Assembly: GCF_027257845.1 (NCBI RefSeq)
Contig: NZ_JAPVOT010000001.1
Span: 310,001-374,000, forward strand
Direction of reading: 5' to 3'
Source of the DNA: Alteromonas sp. BMJM2
GTDB lineage: Bacteria > Pseudomonadota > Gammaproteobacteria > Enterobacterales > Alteromonadaceae
DNA: 64,000 nucleotides
Shown here piece by piece: positions 52,554-60,002 of the stretch; within the stretch, counting starts at the first letter, position 1; each line of letters starts with the position of its first letter. Below the pieces are notes generated by a model. It did not search any database and was not told the DNA's origin. It saw only the letters and a list, made by a program, of their open reading frames with translations. The position numbers were made by a program, and so were the translations under genes.

Positions 52554-52979
52554 ATGCGCTTTCTTTCTCGGCGTTTAGTGATGCCAAACGACCTCAATTA
52601 CGCCAACTCATTGTTCGGCGGTAGAGCATTAGAATGGATAGATGAAGAGGCCGCCATATGGGCTATTTGTCAATTAGAAACCAATTGTTTGGTCACCAAG
52701 CATATAGGCGAAATTAGTTTTGAATCACCGGCGTTACAGGGCGATATCGTTGAGTTTGGTCTTGAGACCAAGGCAGTAGGGCGCACGTCTATTACGGTGA
52801 GCTGCTTAGTGCGTAATAAAGCCACTAAAAAGACGATTTGTTTTGCAGACGATATTGTTTTCGTTAAGGTGGACCCAGAGACGAGACAGCCGGCTTCTCA
52901 CGGAAAGACATTAGAAGGGTTAATTGCGCAAACTGATGATGAAGTGCGCAAGCTCAATCTTAATATAGAGAATAACTAA
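52554..52979 (+). CDS. Hotdog-fold acyl-CoA thioesterase (YciA-like)
   Basis: The 141-residue protein starts with RRLVMPNDLNYANSLFGGRALEWIDEEAA, the acyl-CoA thioesterase pattern with the catalytic-type Asn/Asp region. Later comes VGRTSITVSCLVRNKATKK. It hydrolyses acyl-CoA thioesters in the cytoplasm; chain-length preference is unknown. A good AAGGA ribosome-binding site precedes it. It is divergent from tmcA with about 60 bases between. The following 210 bases before the riboswitch show no gene, only two CCTAGATT-type short repeats near 53015-53040. Confidence 0.9.
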   Translation: MRFLSRRLVMPNDLNYANSLFGGRALEWIDEEAAIWAICQLETNCLVTKHIGEISFESPALQGDIVEFGLETKAVGRTSITVSCLVRNKATKKTICFADDIVFVKVDPETRQPASHGKTLEGLIAQTDDEVRKLNLNIENN

Positions 52980-53191
52980 ATCGAGTTCACTGCGTCACGC
53001 TAAATTTGTAACGGCCTAGATTTGTAATAACCTAGATTAACTATGAACTTAGCTTAACGAGCGCCGCGCTTGACGGCATGTTTCTAAATGGTAGACTCCA
53101 CGGCGTTCGCACAGTTAATATTTCAATTTAATGATTCACAGATGAAGTCAATTGCCTGTTATATGTAATGCAATAGTGTTACGCGAATTAT

Positions 53192-53277
53192 ACCAAGGGG
53201 TGTCCGTTTTTCGGTCTGAGATCCACACTAGTGGGAACCCTTAAACCTGATCCGGATAATACCGGCGTAGGAATGGT
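53192..53277 (+). ncRNA. TPP (THI-box) riboswitch
   Basis: The conserved core reads GGGGTGTCC, then CTGAGA at 53216, then ACCCTTAAACCTGATCCGGATAATACCGGCGTAGGAA. Ends were set by the closing ACCA/TGGT pairing. It binds thiamine pyrophosphate and precedes an outer-membrane receptor, a thiamine-binding protein and PnuT, so these genes should be shut down when TPP is abundant. Confidence 0.96.
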
Positions 53278-53311
53278 TTACAACATAGCCTGATCACCTG
53301 CCGCTAAACCC

Positions 53312-53346
53312 GGATCTTTTTTCTTATTAAGAGAACAAGAGATCCC
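53312..53346 (+). promoter_or_regulatory. Candidate expression platform hairpin of the TPP riboswitch
   Basis: GGATCTTTT (53312-53320) can pair with AAGAGATCC (53337-53345), enclosing the purine-rich Shine-Dalgarno region and ending one base before the ATG. That geometry suggests translational control. The T-rich left arm could alternatively contribute to termination. This is pairing by eye only. Confidence 0.45.
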
Positions 53347-55443
53347 ATGTACAAACAACTTTTCACACTTTCTCTACTGGCAACCTCAATAAGTGCGATA
53401 GCACAAACTGGAGCCTCTGATAACGCTCAAAAAGGCACTGACACCATTGACGATATTGAAAAAGTAGTGGTGACGGGCAATTTTCGTCAAACTACCCTAG
53501 CTCAGCTTAGCGCCAGTGCGACCATACTGAATCAAGAGCGCTTGCGCAGCAGGCAGCCCTCTCATGTTGACAGTATTCTCAATAGTATTCCCAACGTCAA
53601 TTTTGCGGCTGGTGCCTCTCGCGGCCGCTTTATACAAATTCGTGGTATTGGTGAGCGCAGCCAGTTTGCTGAGCCGATTAATCCGTCTGTCAGTTTTATC
53701 GTTGACGAGTTTGATTTTTCTGGTCTAGCTGCGTCGGGCATTATTTTCGACACGAAGCAGCTTGAAGTTTATCGCGGTCCACAGGCAACGCTATATGGCA
53801 CTGGAGCACTAGCCGGAGCCGTCAAATTATCAAGCAATGAAACGGGCAGCGAGGCGCCTGACTATGTTGAAGCGCGAATTGGCAATAAAGACAGCTATCG
53901 CGTTGAGGCTGCTACCGGTGATGACATCAACTCCGATTGGGGGTATCGCGTGGCGCTGGTTCACAATCGAAGCGATGGTTTTGTCGAGAATACGTTTTTA
54001 AATAGAGACAATACGAATAACATCGATGAGACTGCGCTGAGGGTAGCTGTTGAGGGGAAGCTTGACGATAAAACCGCATTGGCATTGGCTTACCGATGGT
54101 ATGATATTGATAACGGCTACGACGCATTCTCTTTAGACAATGATAACAGAACGCTGTCTGATGAGCCGGGTTTTGACGAGCACCAAACCCACGCAGTAAG
54201 TGCCCGCTCAACCACCACCACTGGTGCGGGTGACTTCATCGTAATCGCGACCCACGCTTCTCATAACATCGCCTATGGCTATGACGAAGATTGGACGTTC
54301 ACAGGGTTCCACCCTTTCGGTTATACGTCCTTTGACGCTTACTATCGTGATGTAGAAACACAGACAGGGGAAGTACGCTTTGTGTCTTCAGACGATGCTG
54401 CGCTGTTTAATGGCATGACAGATTGGACGGTAGGGGCTTTCTACAAACAAACTGAGGAAAACCTGCTACGCCAATATACGTATTTAGACGGTGATTATGC
54501 GAGTGAATTTACTCCTACAACAACTGCGCTTTATTTAGAAACAGAAACCCGCTTAAGAGACGACTTAACGCTTGTAGCCGGTATTCGCGCAGAAAACTAT
54601 GATTTTGATTTTGCGGATAACCGTGGCCTGACCCGCGAAAACGATACCAATATGCTGGGCGGCAAAGTGGCACTGCAGTACACCTTGGGCAACCACTTTT
54701 ACTATGCCAGTATTTCGCGTGGCTACAAAGGGCCTGGCTTTAACCCTGATAACCGAGTTAACGACGACCAGCGTTTCTTCGATGAAGAATACAACGTCAA
54801 TTACGAGCTAGGATTTAAAGGGCCGCTGTTAACCCCAGACTTAACAGCCCGCGCTGCTGTTTTCTACATGGATAGAACAGACACTCAAGTGAGTGACTTT
54901 GATGTGATTACTCGTGAAGACGGCACGGCCGGGTTTATCGATATTATTGATAATGCAGATCTTGGTACCAACAAGGGGGCTGAGCTAGAGTTGTCATGGT
55001 TGGTTTCTGATGTATGGCAGCTGAGTGCTAGTGCAGGTTATCTGTCAGCTACATTTGAAGGTTATACGTTAGCCGATGGCACTCAAGTTAATGAACAGCG
55101 TCAGGCTCAGGCACCGAAGTGGACAGGTAATCTATACAGTGAATATGCGTTAACCGACAATGTAACGTGGCGAGTAGACGTCGATTATAAAGACGAATAT
55201 CGCTTTTCAGACGGACATGAGGTGACGGCTCCATCCACCACGTTGGTGAACTCAGAGCTGGTAGTAAACCACGGCAACTGGCAAACCTCTGTGTGGATTC
55301 AAAATGCGTTCGACAGAGAGTATTACACACGGGGCTTTGGCGGCTTTAGCAATGATCCAAGAGATGAATATGCGTTTGAAGAACCGTATTATCAGCTGGG
55401 TAACGGTCGTCAATTTGGCGTAACTGCTAAGTATGAGTTTTAA
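53347..55443 (+). CDS. Thiamine-regulated TonB-dependent outer-membrane receptor
   Basis: The 698-residue protein has a signal peptide (LLATSISAIAQ) and a TonB-box-like IEKVVVTGNFRQ. A plug (LNSIPNVNFAAGASRGRFIQIRGIGERSQFAEP; YRGPQATLYGTGALAGAVKL) precedes a barrel ending in VTAKYEF. A TPP riboswitch precedes it directly. It is therefore the predicted outer-membrane importer of thiamine or a precursor, comparable to the Omr1-type receptors inferred from THI-box regulons. It is the first gene of a four-gene operon. Confidence 0.92.
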   Translation: MYKQLFTLSLLATSISAIAQTGASDNAQKGTDTIDDIEKVVVTGNFRQTTLAQLSASATILNQERLRSRQPSHVDSILNSIPNVNFAAGASRGRFIQIRGIGERSQFAEPINPSVSFIVDEFDFSGLAASGIIFDTKQLEVYRGPQATLYGTGALAGAVKLSSNETGSEAPDYVEARIGNKDSYRVEAATGDDINSDWGYRVALVHNRSDGFVENTFLNRDNTNNIDETALRVAVEGKLDDKTALALAYRWYDIDNGYDAFSLDNDNRTLSDEPGFDEHQTHAVSARSTTTTGAGDFIVIATHASHNIAYGYDEDWTFTGFHPFGYTSFDAYYRDVETQTGEVRFVSSDDAALFNGMTDWTVGAFYKQTEENLLRQYTYLDGDYASEFTPTTTALYLETETRLRDDLTLVAGIRAENYDFDFADNRGLTRENDTNMLGGKVALQYTLGNHFYYASISRGYKGPGFNPDNRVNDDQRFFDEEYNVNYELGFKGPLLTPDLTARAAVFYMDRTDTQVSDFDVITREDGTAGFIDIIDNADLGTNKGAELELSWLVSDVWQLSASAGYLSATFEGYTLADGTQVNEQRQAQAPKWTGNLYSEYALTDNVTWRVDVDYKDEYRFSDGHEVTAPSTTLVNSELVVNHGNWQTSVWIQNAFDREYYTRGFGGFSNDPRDEYAFEEPYYQLGNGRQFGVTAKYEF

Positions 55444-55455
55444 GGGGGTATGAAT

Positions 55456-55719
55456 ATGCAAGTGATGGTTGAATTGTCGTTATATCCGTTGGTCAATGAG
55501 TATATTCCTCCTATACAAGATTTTATTGATAGGCTTAATAGCTATACTGAGTTAAGCATTAACACCTGTTCCACCAGTACTCAGGTCACTGGCGATTATA
55601 CAAAGGTGATGGAGATTTTAGGAAAAGAGATGCAACGGACACACGAGGAAGTAGGGCAGGCAATCTTCGTCGCCAAATTTCTCAACTTCGATGCAATGCA
55701 GTCAAGAAAGTCGTCGTAG
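55456..55719 (+). CDS. Thiamine-binding (YkoF/MTH1187-like) protein
   Basis: I start at the second of two close ATGs (87 residues, MQVMVELSLYPLV) because GGGGG is one base from the first ATG but seven from this one. The fold type is that of the small thiamine-binding/MTH1187-YkoF family (YIPPIQDFIDRL; TQVTGDYTKVMEILGKEM), dimeric ferredoxin-like proteins that bind thiamine or HMP. It has no signal peptide, so it should act as a cytoplasmic carrier or sensor. It overlaps pnuT (TAGTG). Confidence 0.85.
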   Translation: MQVMVELSLYPLVNEYIPPIQDFIDRLNSYTELSINTCSTSTQVTGDYTKVMEILGKEMQRTHEEVGQAIFVAKFLNFDAMQSRKSS

Positions 55720-56357
55720 TGGACGGCTTTCTTTCTGATTTTGTTGCCCAAATAGCAGCCACCTCTCTATTAGAATGGGTGGCCGTTGTGCTCGCACTAG
55801 GGTATGTGTTGCTCGCTGCAAAGCAAAACAGCTGGTGCTGGGCGTGTGCGTTTGTGAGCACTGCTATTTACACCTGGTTATTCTGGCAAGTCACGCTTCC
55901 CTTTCAAGCTGCCTTGAACCTGTTTTACATGGCAATGGCCGGCTATGGATACTATCAATGGTCGAAGGGCAGCACAGCAGACGGGCAGGTTAAGCCTGTG
56001 CGTTCATGGGCCCTGTGGGTTCATTGTCTAATCGTGCCTGCTATGCTGCTGCTTGCGTGGGCGTTAGCTCAAGTTGCGGGCTCACAGTTTATTAGCGATT
56101 ACTTACTTTTAGATGCCAGTATTAATTTACTCAGTGTTGTTACTACCTTTATGGTTGCCCACAAAATCTTACAAAATTGGGTGTATTGGTTTTTTATCAA
56201 TCTTGCGTCGGCCTATTTATATCTTCAGGTAGGGTATGCGTTATCTGCATGTCTTTTCCTAGGGTATGTGGGATTTTCTATATTTGGTTACTATCAATGG
56301 TTCTCCCAATGGAAAGCGCAAGATGACAGACAATCAACTGCTACAGCTGTTACATAA
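55719..56357 (+). CDS. pnuT: PnuT-like thiamine transporter (PnuC family)
   Basis: The 212-residue inner-membrane protein has seven predicted helices with the PnuC-family pattern: AAKQNSWCWACAFVSTAIYTWLFWQ, MAMAGYGYYQWSKG and a repeat near the C-terminus (YVGFSIFGYYQWF). Members under TPP riboswitches transport thiamine (PnuT). GTG start overlaps the preceding stop by one base, so translation is coupled. The kinase gene overlaps its 3' end by 35 bases. Confidence 0.92.
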   Translation: MDGFLSDFVAQIAATSLLEWVAVVLALGYVLLAAKQNSWCWACAFVSTAIYTWLFWQVTLPFQAALNLFYMAMAGYGYYQWSKGSTADGQVKPVRSWALWVHCLIVPAMLLLAWALAQVAGSQFISDYLLLDASINLLSVVTTFMVAHKILQNWVYWFFINLASAYLYLQVGYALSACLFLGYVGFSIFGYYQWFSQWKAQDDRQSTATAVT

Positions 56358-57258
56358 GCCTCTGGGGCTGTCTGCTAAGGCAAGTTTGTATCGCTGTCCT
56401 GCAGGGGCGGTTAACCATGTGTATCACTTGCTAGATGCCAACCTTAGCGCGGCGGTAAAATGGCTTGGTGACGATAACTTTAGTGGCGTAAAACGACGTG
56501 AGCAATTTGTGCTGCAGCAATCCTTATCGCGTTTAGGCGCTGCGCCAGAACCCATTTGGTTGAGTGCTGACGAAACAATTTGGGTAGAGCAGTGGATTGA
56601 TTGTGACGCCAATCAGATAAAACAGGACAACAATGCTCAAGAGAGCTCTGTGCAGAAAAACGATAAGCAGGCAAATAGTCAACCAGAGGCGTTAACACCT
56701 CAGCAGATGGCGCAGGTGTTAGCACAGCTTCACGCATTACCTGTTAGCGGTCACCCTCTGAATCTGTATGAACGTTGGCAGCATTATCTTGAAGTGGCCA
56801 ACATAACATCGACAAGTGCATTATTCGATAAAGTGTGTGAGCTGAAACACCACGTTATCAACAGCGAACGAACCTTCAGTGACGGTTCTGATGCCGAAAA
56901 CAGACACAATGACAATGTTACCGAGAGCGACATCGTTATTTGCCACAATGATTTATTGAGGGCTCATGTATTAAAAGCCACAGCCATACCCCCTTTACTG
57001 ATTGATTGGGAATACGCAGCTATTGGCAATCGTTATTTCGATTTAGCGTCATGTTGTTTAATCAATGGGTTCACAGAAGCAGAAAGCGCTCAGTTAGTTA
57101 ACACCTACGCCGATGAAATGAATATTTGCCCACAAAGAGCATTGTCACAGTATAAGTTGTTCACTGACATCGTGGATGTAACCAACGCGTTATGGCGCGC
57201 AGCAATGGATGCGACAGCGAATAATGAGACACTTTTGAATGAAAATTCAACGCATTGA
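56323..57258 (+). CDS. thiK: Aminoglycoside/choline-kinase-fold phosphotransferase, probable thiamine kinase
   Basis: From the internal ATG (MTDNQLLQLLHKPLG) the protein is 311 residues; a longer in-frame start lies deep inside pnuT. It has the kinase catalytic loop VICHNDLLRAHVL (HNDxxxxN-like) and the metal-binding LLIDWEYAAIGNRYFDLA. A low-complexity insert occurs near residues 100-130 (AQESSVQKNDKQANSQPEA). In this operon thiamine kinase (ThiK) is the natural role, phosphorylating imported thiamine. Fold is certain; substrate is inferred from neighbours. Confidence 0.82.
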   Translation: MTDNQLLQLLHKPLGLSAKASLYRCPAGAVNHVYHLLDANLSAAVKWLGDDNFSGVKRREQFVLQQSLSRLGAAPEPIWLSADETIWVEQWIDCDANQIKQDNNAQESSVQKNDKQANSQPEALTPQQMAQVLAQLHALPVSGHPLNLYERWQHYLEVANITSTSALFDKVCELKHHVINSERTFSDGSDAENRHNDNVTESDIVICHNDLLRAHVLKATAIPPLLIDWEYAAIGNRYFDLASCCLINGFTEAESAQLVNTYADEMNICPQRALSQYKLFTDIVDVTNALWRAAMDATANNETLLNENSTH

Positions 57259-57299
57259 GTGTAAATTAAGCATGAGAGCAGGGCAGCTAACAAAAAGTC

Positions 57300-57327
57300 T
57301 TTACCTTTTAATTGTCATACGTATAAT
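57300..57327 (+). promoter_or_regulatory. Promoter of tRNA-Trp
   Basis: TTTACC at 57300-57305 and a perfect TATAAT at 57322-57327 are 16 bases apart, 12 bases before the tRNA, with a GC-rich discriminator (CACAGCGCGC). Confidence 0.65.
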
Positions 57328-57339
57328 GCACAGCGCGCT

Positions 57340-57416
57340 AGGGGTGTAGTTCGAATTGGTAGAACAGCGGTCTCCAAAACCGATGGTTGGGGGTTCGAGT
57401 CCCTCCACCCCTGCCA
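57340..57416 (+). tRNA. tRNA-Trp (anticodon CCA)
   Basis: The 77-base gene has acceptor stem AGGGGTG/CACCCCT, a D arm TAGTTCGAATTGGTAGAAC, anticodon loop TCTCCAAAA, T arm GGGGGTTCGAGTCCCTC and an encoded CCA. It stands alone, after the thiamine operon and before holD. Confidence 0.95.
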
Positions 57417-57654
57417 CTTTCCCCTCTGAGTTTTTCTGGTTGCACTTTTGCAAACATCCGTAAAGCCTCGAACCTTAATGTAATTTTCCTTTATTCCTTG
57501 TTATTTAGTTCCCCATTTTTAATGTTTTCCAATTGTGCAGAGTCTGTGGAATACGATTAGTCATTCAATATCTCACGTCATTGCAGTACACTACGGATAC
57601 GTTATTACTACGCTATTTCTGCTTTAAGCATTAATCTAATTTGCCGGTATTATT

Positions 57655-58251
57655 ATGCTCATTACGCCTTATCAACACGCTGTTTTGCAAGAGATGGGTA
57701 TTCCCGTTTGGATATCTAAAAAGGCATATTTTGCCGCACAAAATAGTAAAGAAGGCAATGGGGCTAATAAGAATACGGGCAGTGAGAATACGGCTAAATT
57801 GCTTTCTAGAGAAAATGCGCCAGCTCCAGTATCAAGCAAGCCCATTTCACAGCAAGAAAAGCAGTCGCGACTTGATCAGCTAAGAGCTCATGTTGGTGGA
57901 GCGACTGCTCATAAAGAAAGCCCACCCATTAAAGAAAGCTCAGCCGCTAAGGAAAGCTCAGCCACCAATAAGTCACAACCCACTCAAAGCGATACCAATT
58001 CTCAGTCTCAGCCACTGGGTATACCGCTAAGTGCTAGTCAGAAAGTAGCAAGCGCAGCATGGCTTTCCGATCTCACTTTAGCCTGCGTGCAGCTAGGCCT
58101 CTCTTCGAGCCAGGTAAATGTATTCATTGGAACCACACTCAGTATTCATGATGACGCTATAGTTTTACCTGCACCGCCAACGCAACTGAGTACGCAGCAA
58201 AAACGTGATCTATGGCAGGCGTTAATATCAACTAGCCAAAATAGCGAGTAA
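57655..58251 (+). CDS. holD: DNA polymerase III psi subunit HolD
   Basis: The 198-residue protein starts MLITPYQHAVLQEMGIPVWISKK, the HolD N-terminal pattern that binds chi. The second conserved part is at the end (WLSDLTLACVQLGLSSSQVNVFIGTTLSIHDDAIVLPAPP). Between them is a Ser/Lys-rich linker with an 18-bp DNA repeat. Psi joins chi to the clamp loader. E. coli HolD is 137 residues, so the extra length is the linker. rimI follows after six bases, the same order as in E. coli. The region between tRNA-Trp and this gene is AT-rich with no other gene. Confidence 0.85.
   Translation: MLITPYQHAVLQEMGIPVWISKKAYFAAQNSKEGNGANKNTGSENTAKLLSRENAPAPVSSKPISQQEKQSRLDQLRAHVGGATAHKESPPIKESSAAKESSATNKSQPTQSDTNSQSQPLGIPLSASQKVASAAWLSDLTLACVQLGLSSSQVNVFIGTTLSIHDDAIVLPAPPTQLSTQQKRDLWQALISTSQNSE
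57913..57966. repeat. Three 18-bp tandem repeats in holD
   Basis: Units at 57913-57930, 57931-57948 and 57949-57966 follow AAAGAAAGCTCAGCC with a variable end and encode KESxxx repeats in the disordered linker. Confidence 0.85.
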
Positions 58252-58257
58252 GCACGA

Positions 58258-58719
58258 GTGCCAAACTTGACGATTGTAAACTCGCATACGCCATTAGGTT
58301 CTCTTAACGAGGCCCATCGTATTCACGAATCTGTGCAGGTAGAGCCATGGTCTTTCGCTACTTTTGAAGATTGCCTTACAGCACCTTATTACGGCGTATT
58401 CGCTTACCTTAACGAAGAAGTTGTGGGGTTCGCCATTGTGCTTGAAGTGCTGTCAGAAGCCACGTTAATGGATATTGCCGTAGACAAAAAAGCAAGAGGT
58501 AAAGGGCTTGGTAAAGCGCTGCTTACCTTTGTACTAGAGCAATCTAAACGTCGCAGCATGGATGAGGTGTGGCTTGACGTGAGGGAAAGTAATGAAGTTG
58601 CTATTTCCCTTTATAAACAGCAGGGATTTTCCTATATAGATACAAGGAATAATTACTATCCCACAGAAACAGGCAGAGAGAATGCCTTAGTTATGAAGTG
58701 GAGTAATGCTGAGCCGTAG
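58258..58719 (+). CDS. rimI: Ribosomal protein S18 alanine N-acetyltransferase RimI
   Basis: The 153-residue GNAT protein starts at GTG six bases after holD. It has the acetyl-CoA binding motif IAVDKKARGKGLGKALLTF and the RimI C-terminal region WLDVRESNEVAISLYKQQGF with IDTRNNYYP and ALVMKW. It acetylates the N-terminal alanine of ribosomal protein S18. holD-rimI is a conserved gammaproteobacterial pair. Confidence 0.94.
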   Translation: MPNLTIVNSHTPLGSLNEAHRIHESVQVEPWSFATFEDCLTAPYYGVFAYLNEEVVGFAIVLEVLSEATLMDIAVDKKARGKGLGKALLTFVLEQSKRRSMDEVWLDVRESNEVAISLYKQQGFSYIDTRNNYYPTETGRENALVMKWSNAEP

Positions 58720-58861
58720 AGTTTGTCATTTTTATAGTGATTAATTTACGCTGCATGCAATTTCCATAGCATCTCATTACAATCGCATTCGATAGCAAAT
58801 ATGCTCGATTATGATGATGAAGCCCGAAGGTATCTTAGTCTATTAAGCTGTAACTAAAAGT

Positions 58862-58875
58862 TGACCATTTGGTCA
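58862..58875. promoter_or_regulatory. Perfect palindrome upstream of the EamA transporter gene
   Basis: TGACCA-TT-TGGTCA is a perfect inverted repeat about 130 bases before the transporter ATG, within a 280-base gap that has no other recognisable gene. It is of the kind bound by TetR-type or GntR-type repressors, but no regulator gene lies nearby. Confidence 0.45.
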
Positions 58876-59001
58876 TATTTCGTTTTGCATTTTTCCACGC
58901 TTCATTTCAATTAGGCTGGTTTTACCTTATAGTCCCGCTCTTTATAGATAAGCCTCAGTGCGCAGCAACAGCGCAAATGTAGCCAATTGGATCTAATAAC
59001 C

Positions 59002-59922
59002 ATGCAACACACTTCCACAATAGATAAAACCCAGTCTAAAGGCATTAAAATGCTTTTAGTTGCCGTGCTGTGCTTGGGGTTTAACTGGCCTGGAATGAAA
59101 GTAGGGCTTGAGATAGTTTCCCCGCTGTGGATGGTGAGTTTACGATTTTTACTCAGCTTACCGGTATTAGCGCTTTTTGTGGTGTTAACCAAGAAGCGGT
59201 TACCTATGCTCAATCGAAAAGACAGGTCCGTCATTCTTGTTGTCGCTTTTTTTCAATTTATTTTATCTATGGGCCTAATTACTGTCTGTCTCCAGTTTAT
59301 TCCTGCAGGAACGGCGAGTATTCTCATTTACACCACGCCGCTTTGGATGTTGCTAATTGACACCTTATGGTACAAGCAGCGAGCAGCTTCAAAGCGACTC
59401 ATACTTACCGGTATATCCACTATTGGCTGCGCAATGATTTTGTTTGCATCTGGTGAGCCGGGCGCACGCCTGCCGTTGTTGGGAATGTTAGTCGCCTCTG
59501 CGCTTTGGGCTGTAGCAATCCGCAGAGTGTCATTTCACAAGTGGCAAGGTAGCGTAATCGAGGCAGTATTTTGGCAGTTCGCCATCGCAGGAATTGCTAT
59601 GGTGGGATTAGCCTTGGCTTTTGAACCTATTCCAGACTTTGCACTTTACACATGGTCAGATTGGCTTCTATTAACCTACATTGGTCCTGTGGCAACAGGA
59701 TTGGGGTTTGGGTTAATGGTGGCTGCTGGGCCAAAGCTTCCTCCTGAAAAAATTGTGCTTATTTCAACGCTGACTCCAATAGTGGGCTATGTAAGTTCAG
59801 TGATTATTTTACAGGAAAATTTATTGCCAATGGTGGTCGCTGGCGCAGTGTTAATGATTGCTGCACTGATAGTGAATGGGTTGTCACCACACACGTTGAA
59901 AAAAGTGTTCCGGCTGCCGTAA
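59002..59922 (+). CDS. EamA/DMT-family permease
   Basis: From the ATG (MQHTSTIDKTQ) the protein is 306 residues; an in-frame TTG five codons earlier is less likely. It has ten predicted membrane helices in two EamA repeats (LCLGFNWPGMKVGLEIVSPLWMVSLRFLL; GFGLMVAAGPKLPPEKIVLISTLTPIVGYV). Drug/metabolite transporters of this type export amino acids and other metabolites; the substrate is unknown. A terminator overlapping the end of the convergent cyclase gene follows. Confidence 0.9.
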   Translation: MQHTSTIDKTQSKGIKMLLVAVLCLGFNWPGMKVGLEIVSPLWMVSLRFLLSLPVLALFVVLTKKRLPMLNRKDRSVILVVAFFQFILSMGLITVCLQFIPAGTASILIYTTPLWMLLIDTLWYKQRAASKRLILTGISTIGCAMILFASGEPGARLPLLGMLVASALWAVAIRRVSFHKWQGSVIEAVFWQFAIAGIAMVGLALAFEPIPDFALYTWSDWLLLTYIGPVATGLGFGLMVAAGPKLPPEKIVLISTLTPIVGYVSSVIILQENLLPMVVAGAVLMIAALIVNGLSPHTLKKVFRLP

Positions 59923-59975
59923 GCGCTTATTACTTCTTAAATAGAGTGTGTCTTTGCATGCTCTGATAGAAATGA

Positions 59976-60002
59976 AGAGGGGCTGCTTTACTCCCCTTTT
60001 TT
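59976..60002 (+). terminator. Intrinsic terminator after the EamA gene
   Basis: AGGGG (59978-59982) pairs with CCCCT (59993-59997) and a T-run follows. The stem spans the stop codon of the convergent diguanylate cyclase gene. Confidence 0.75.
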
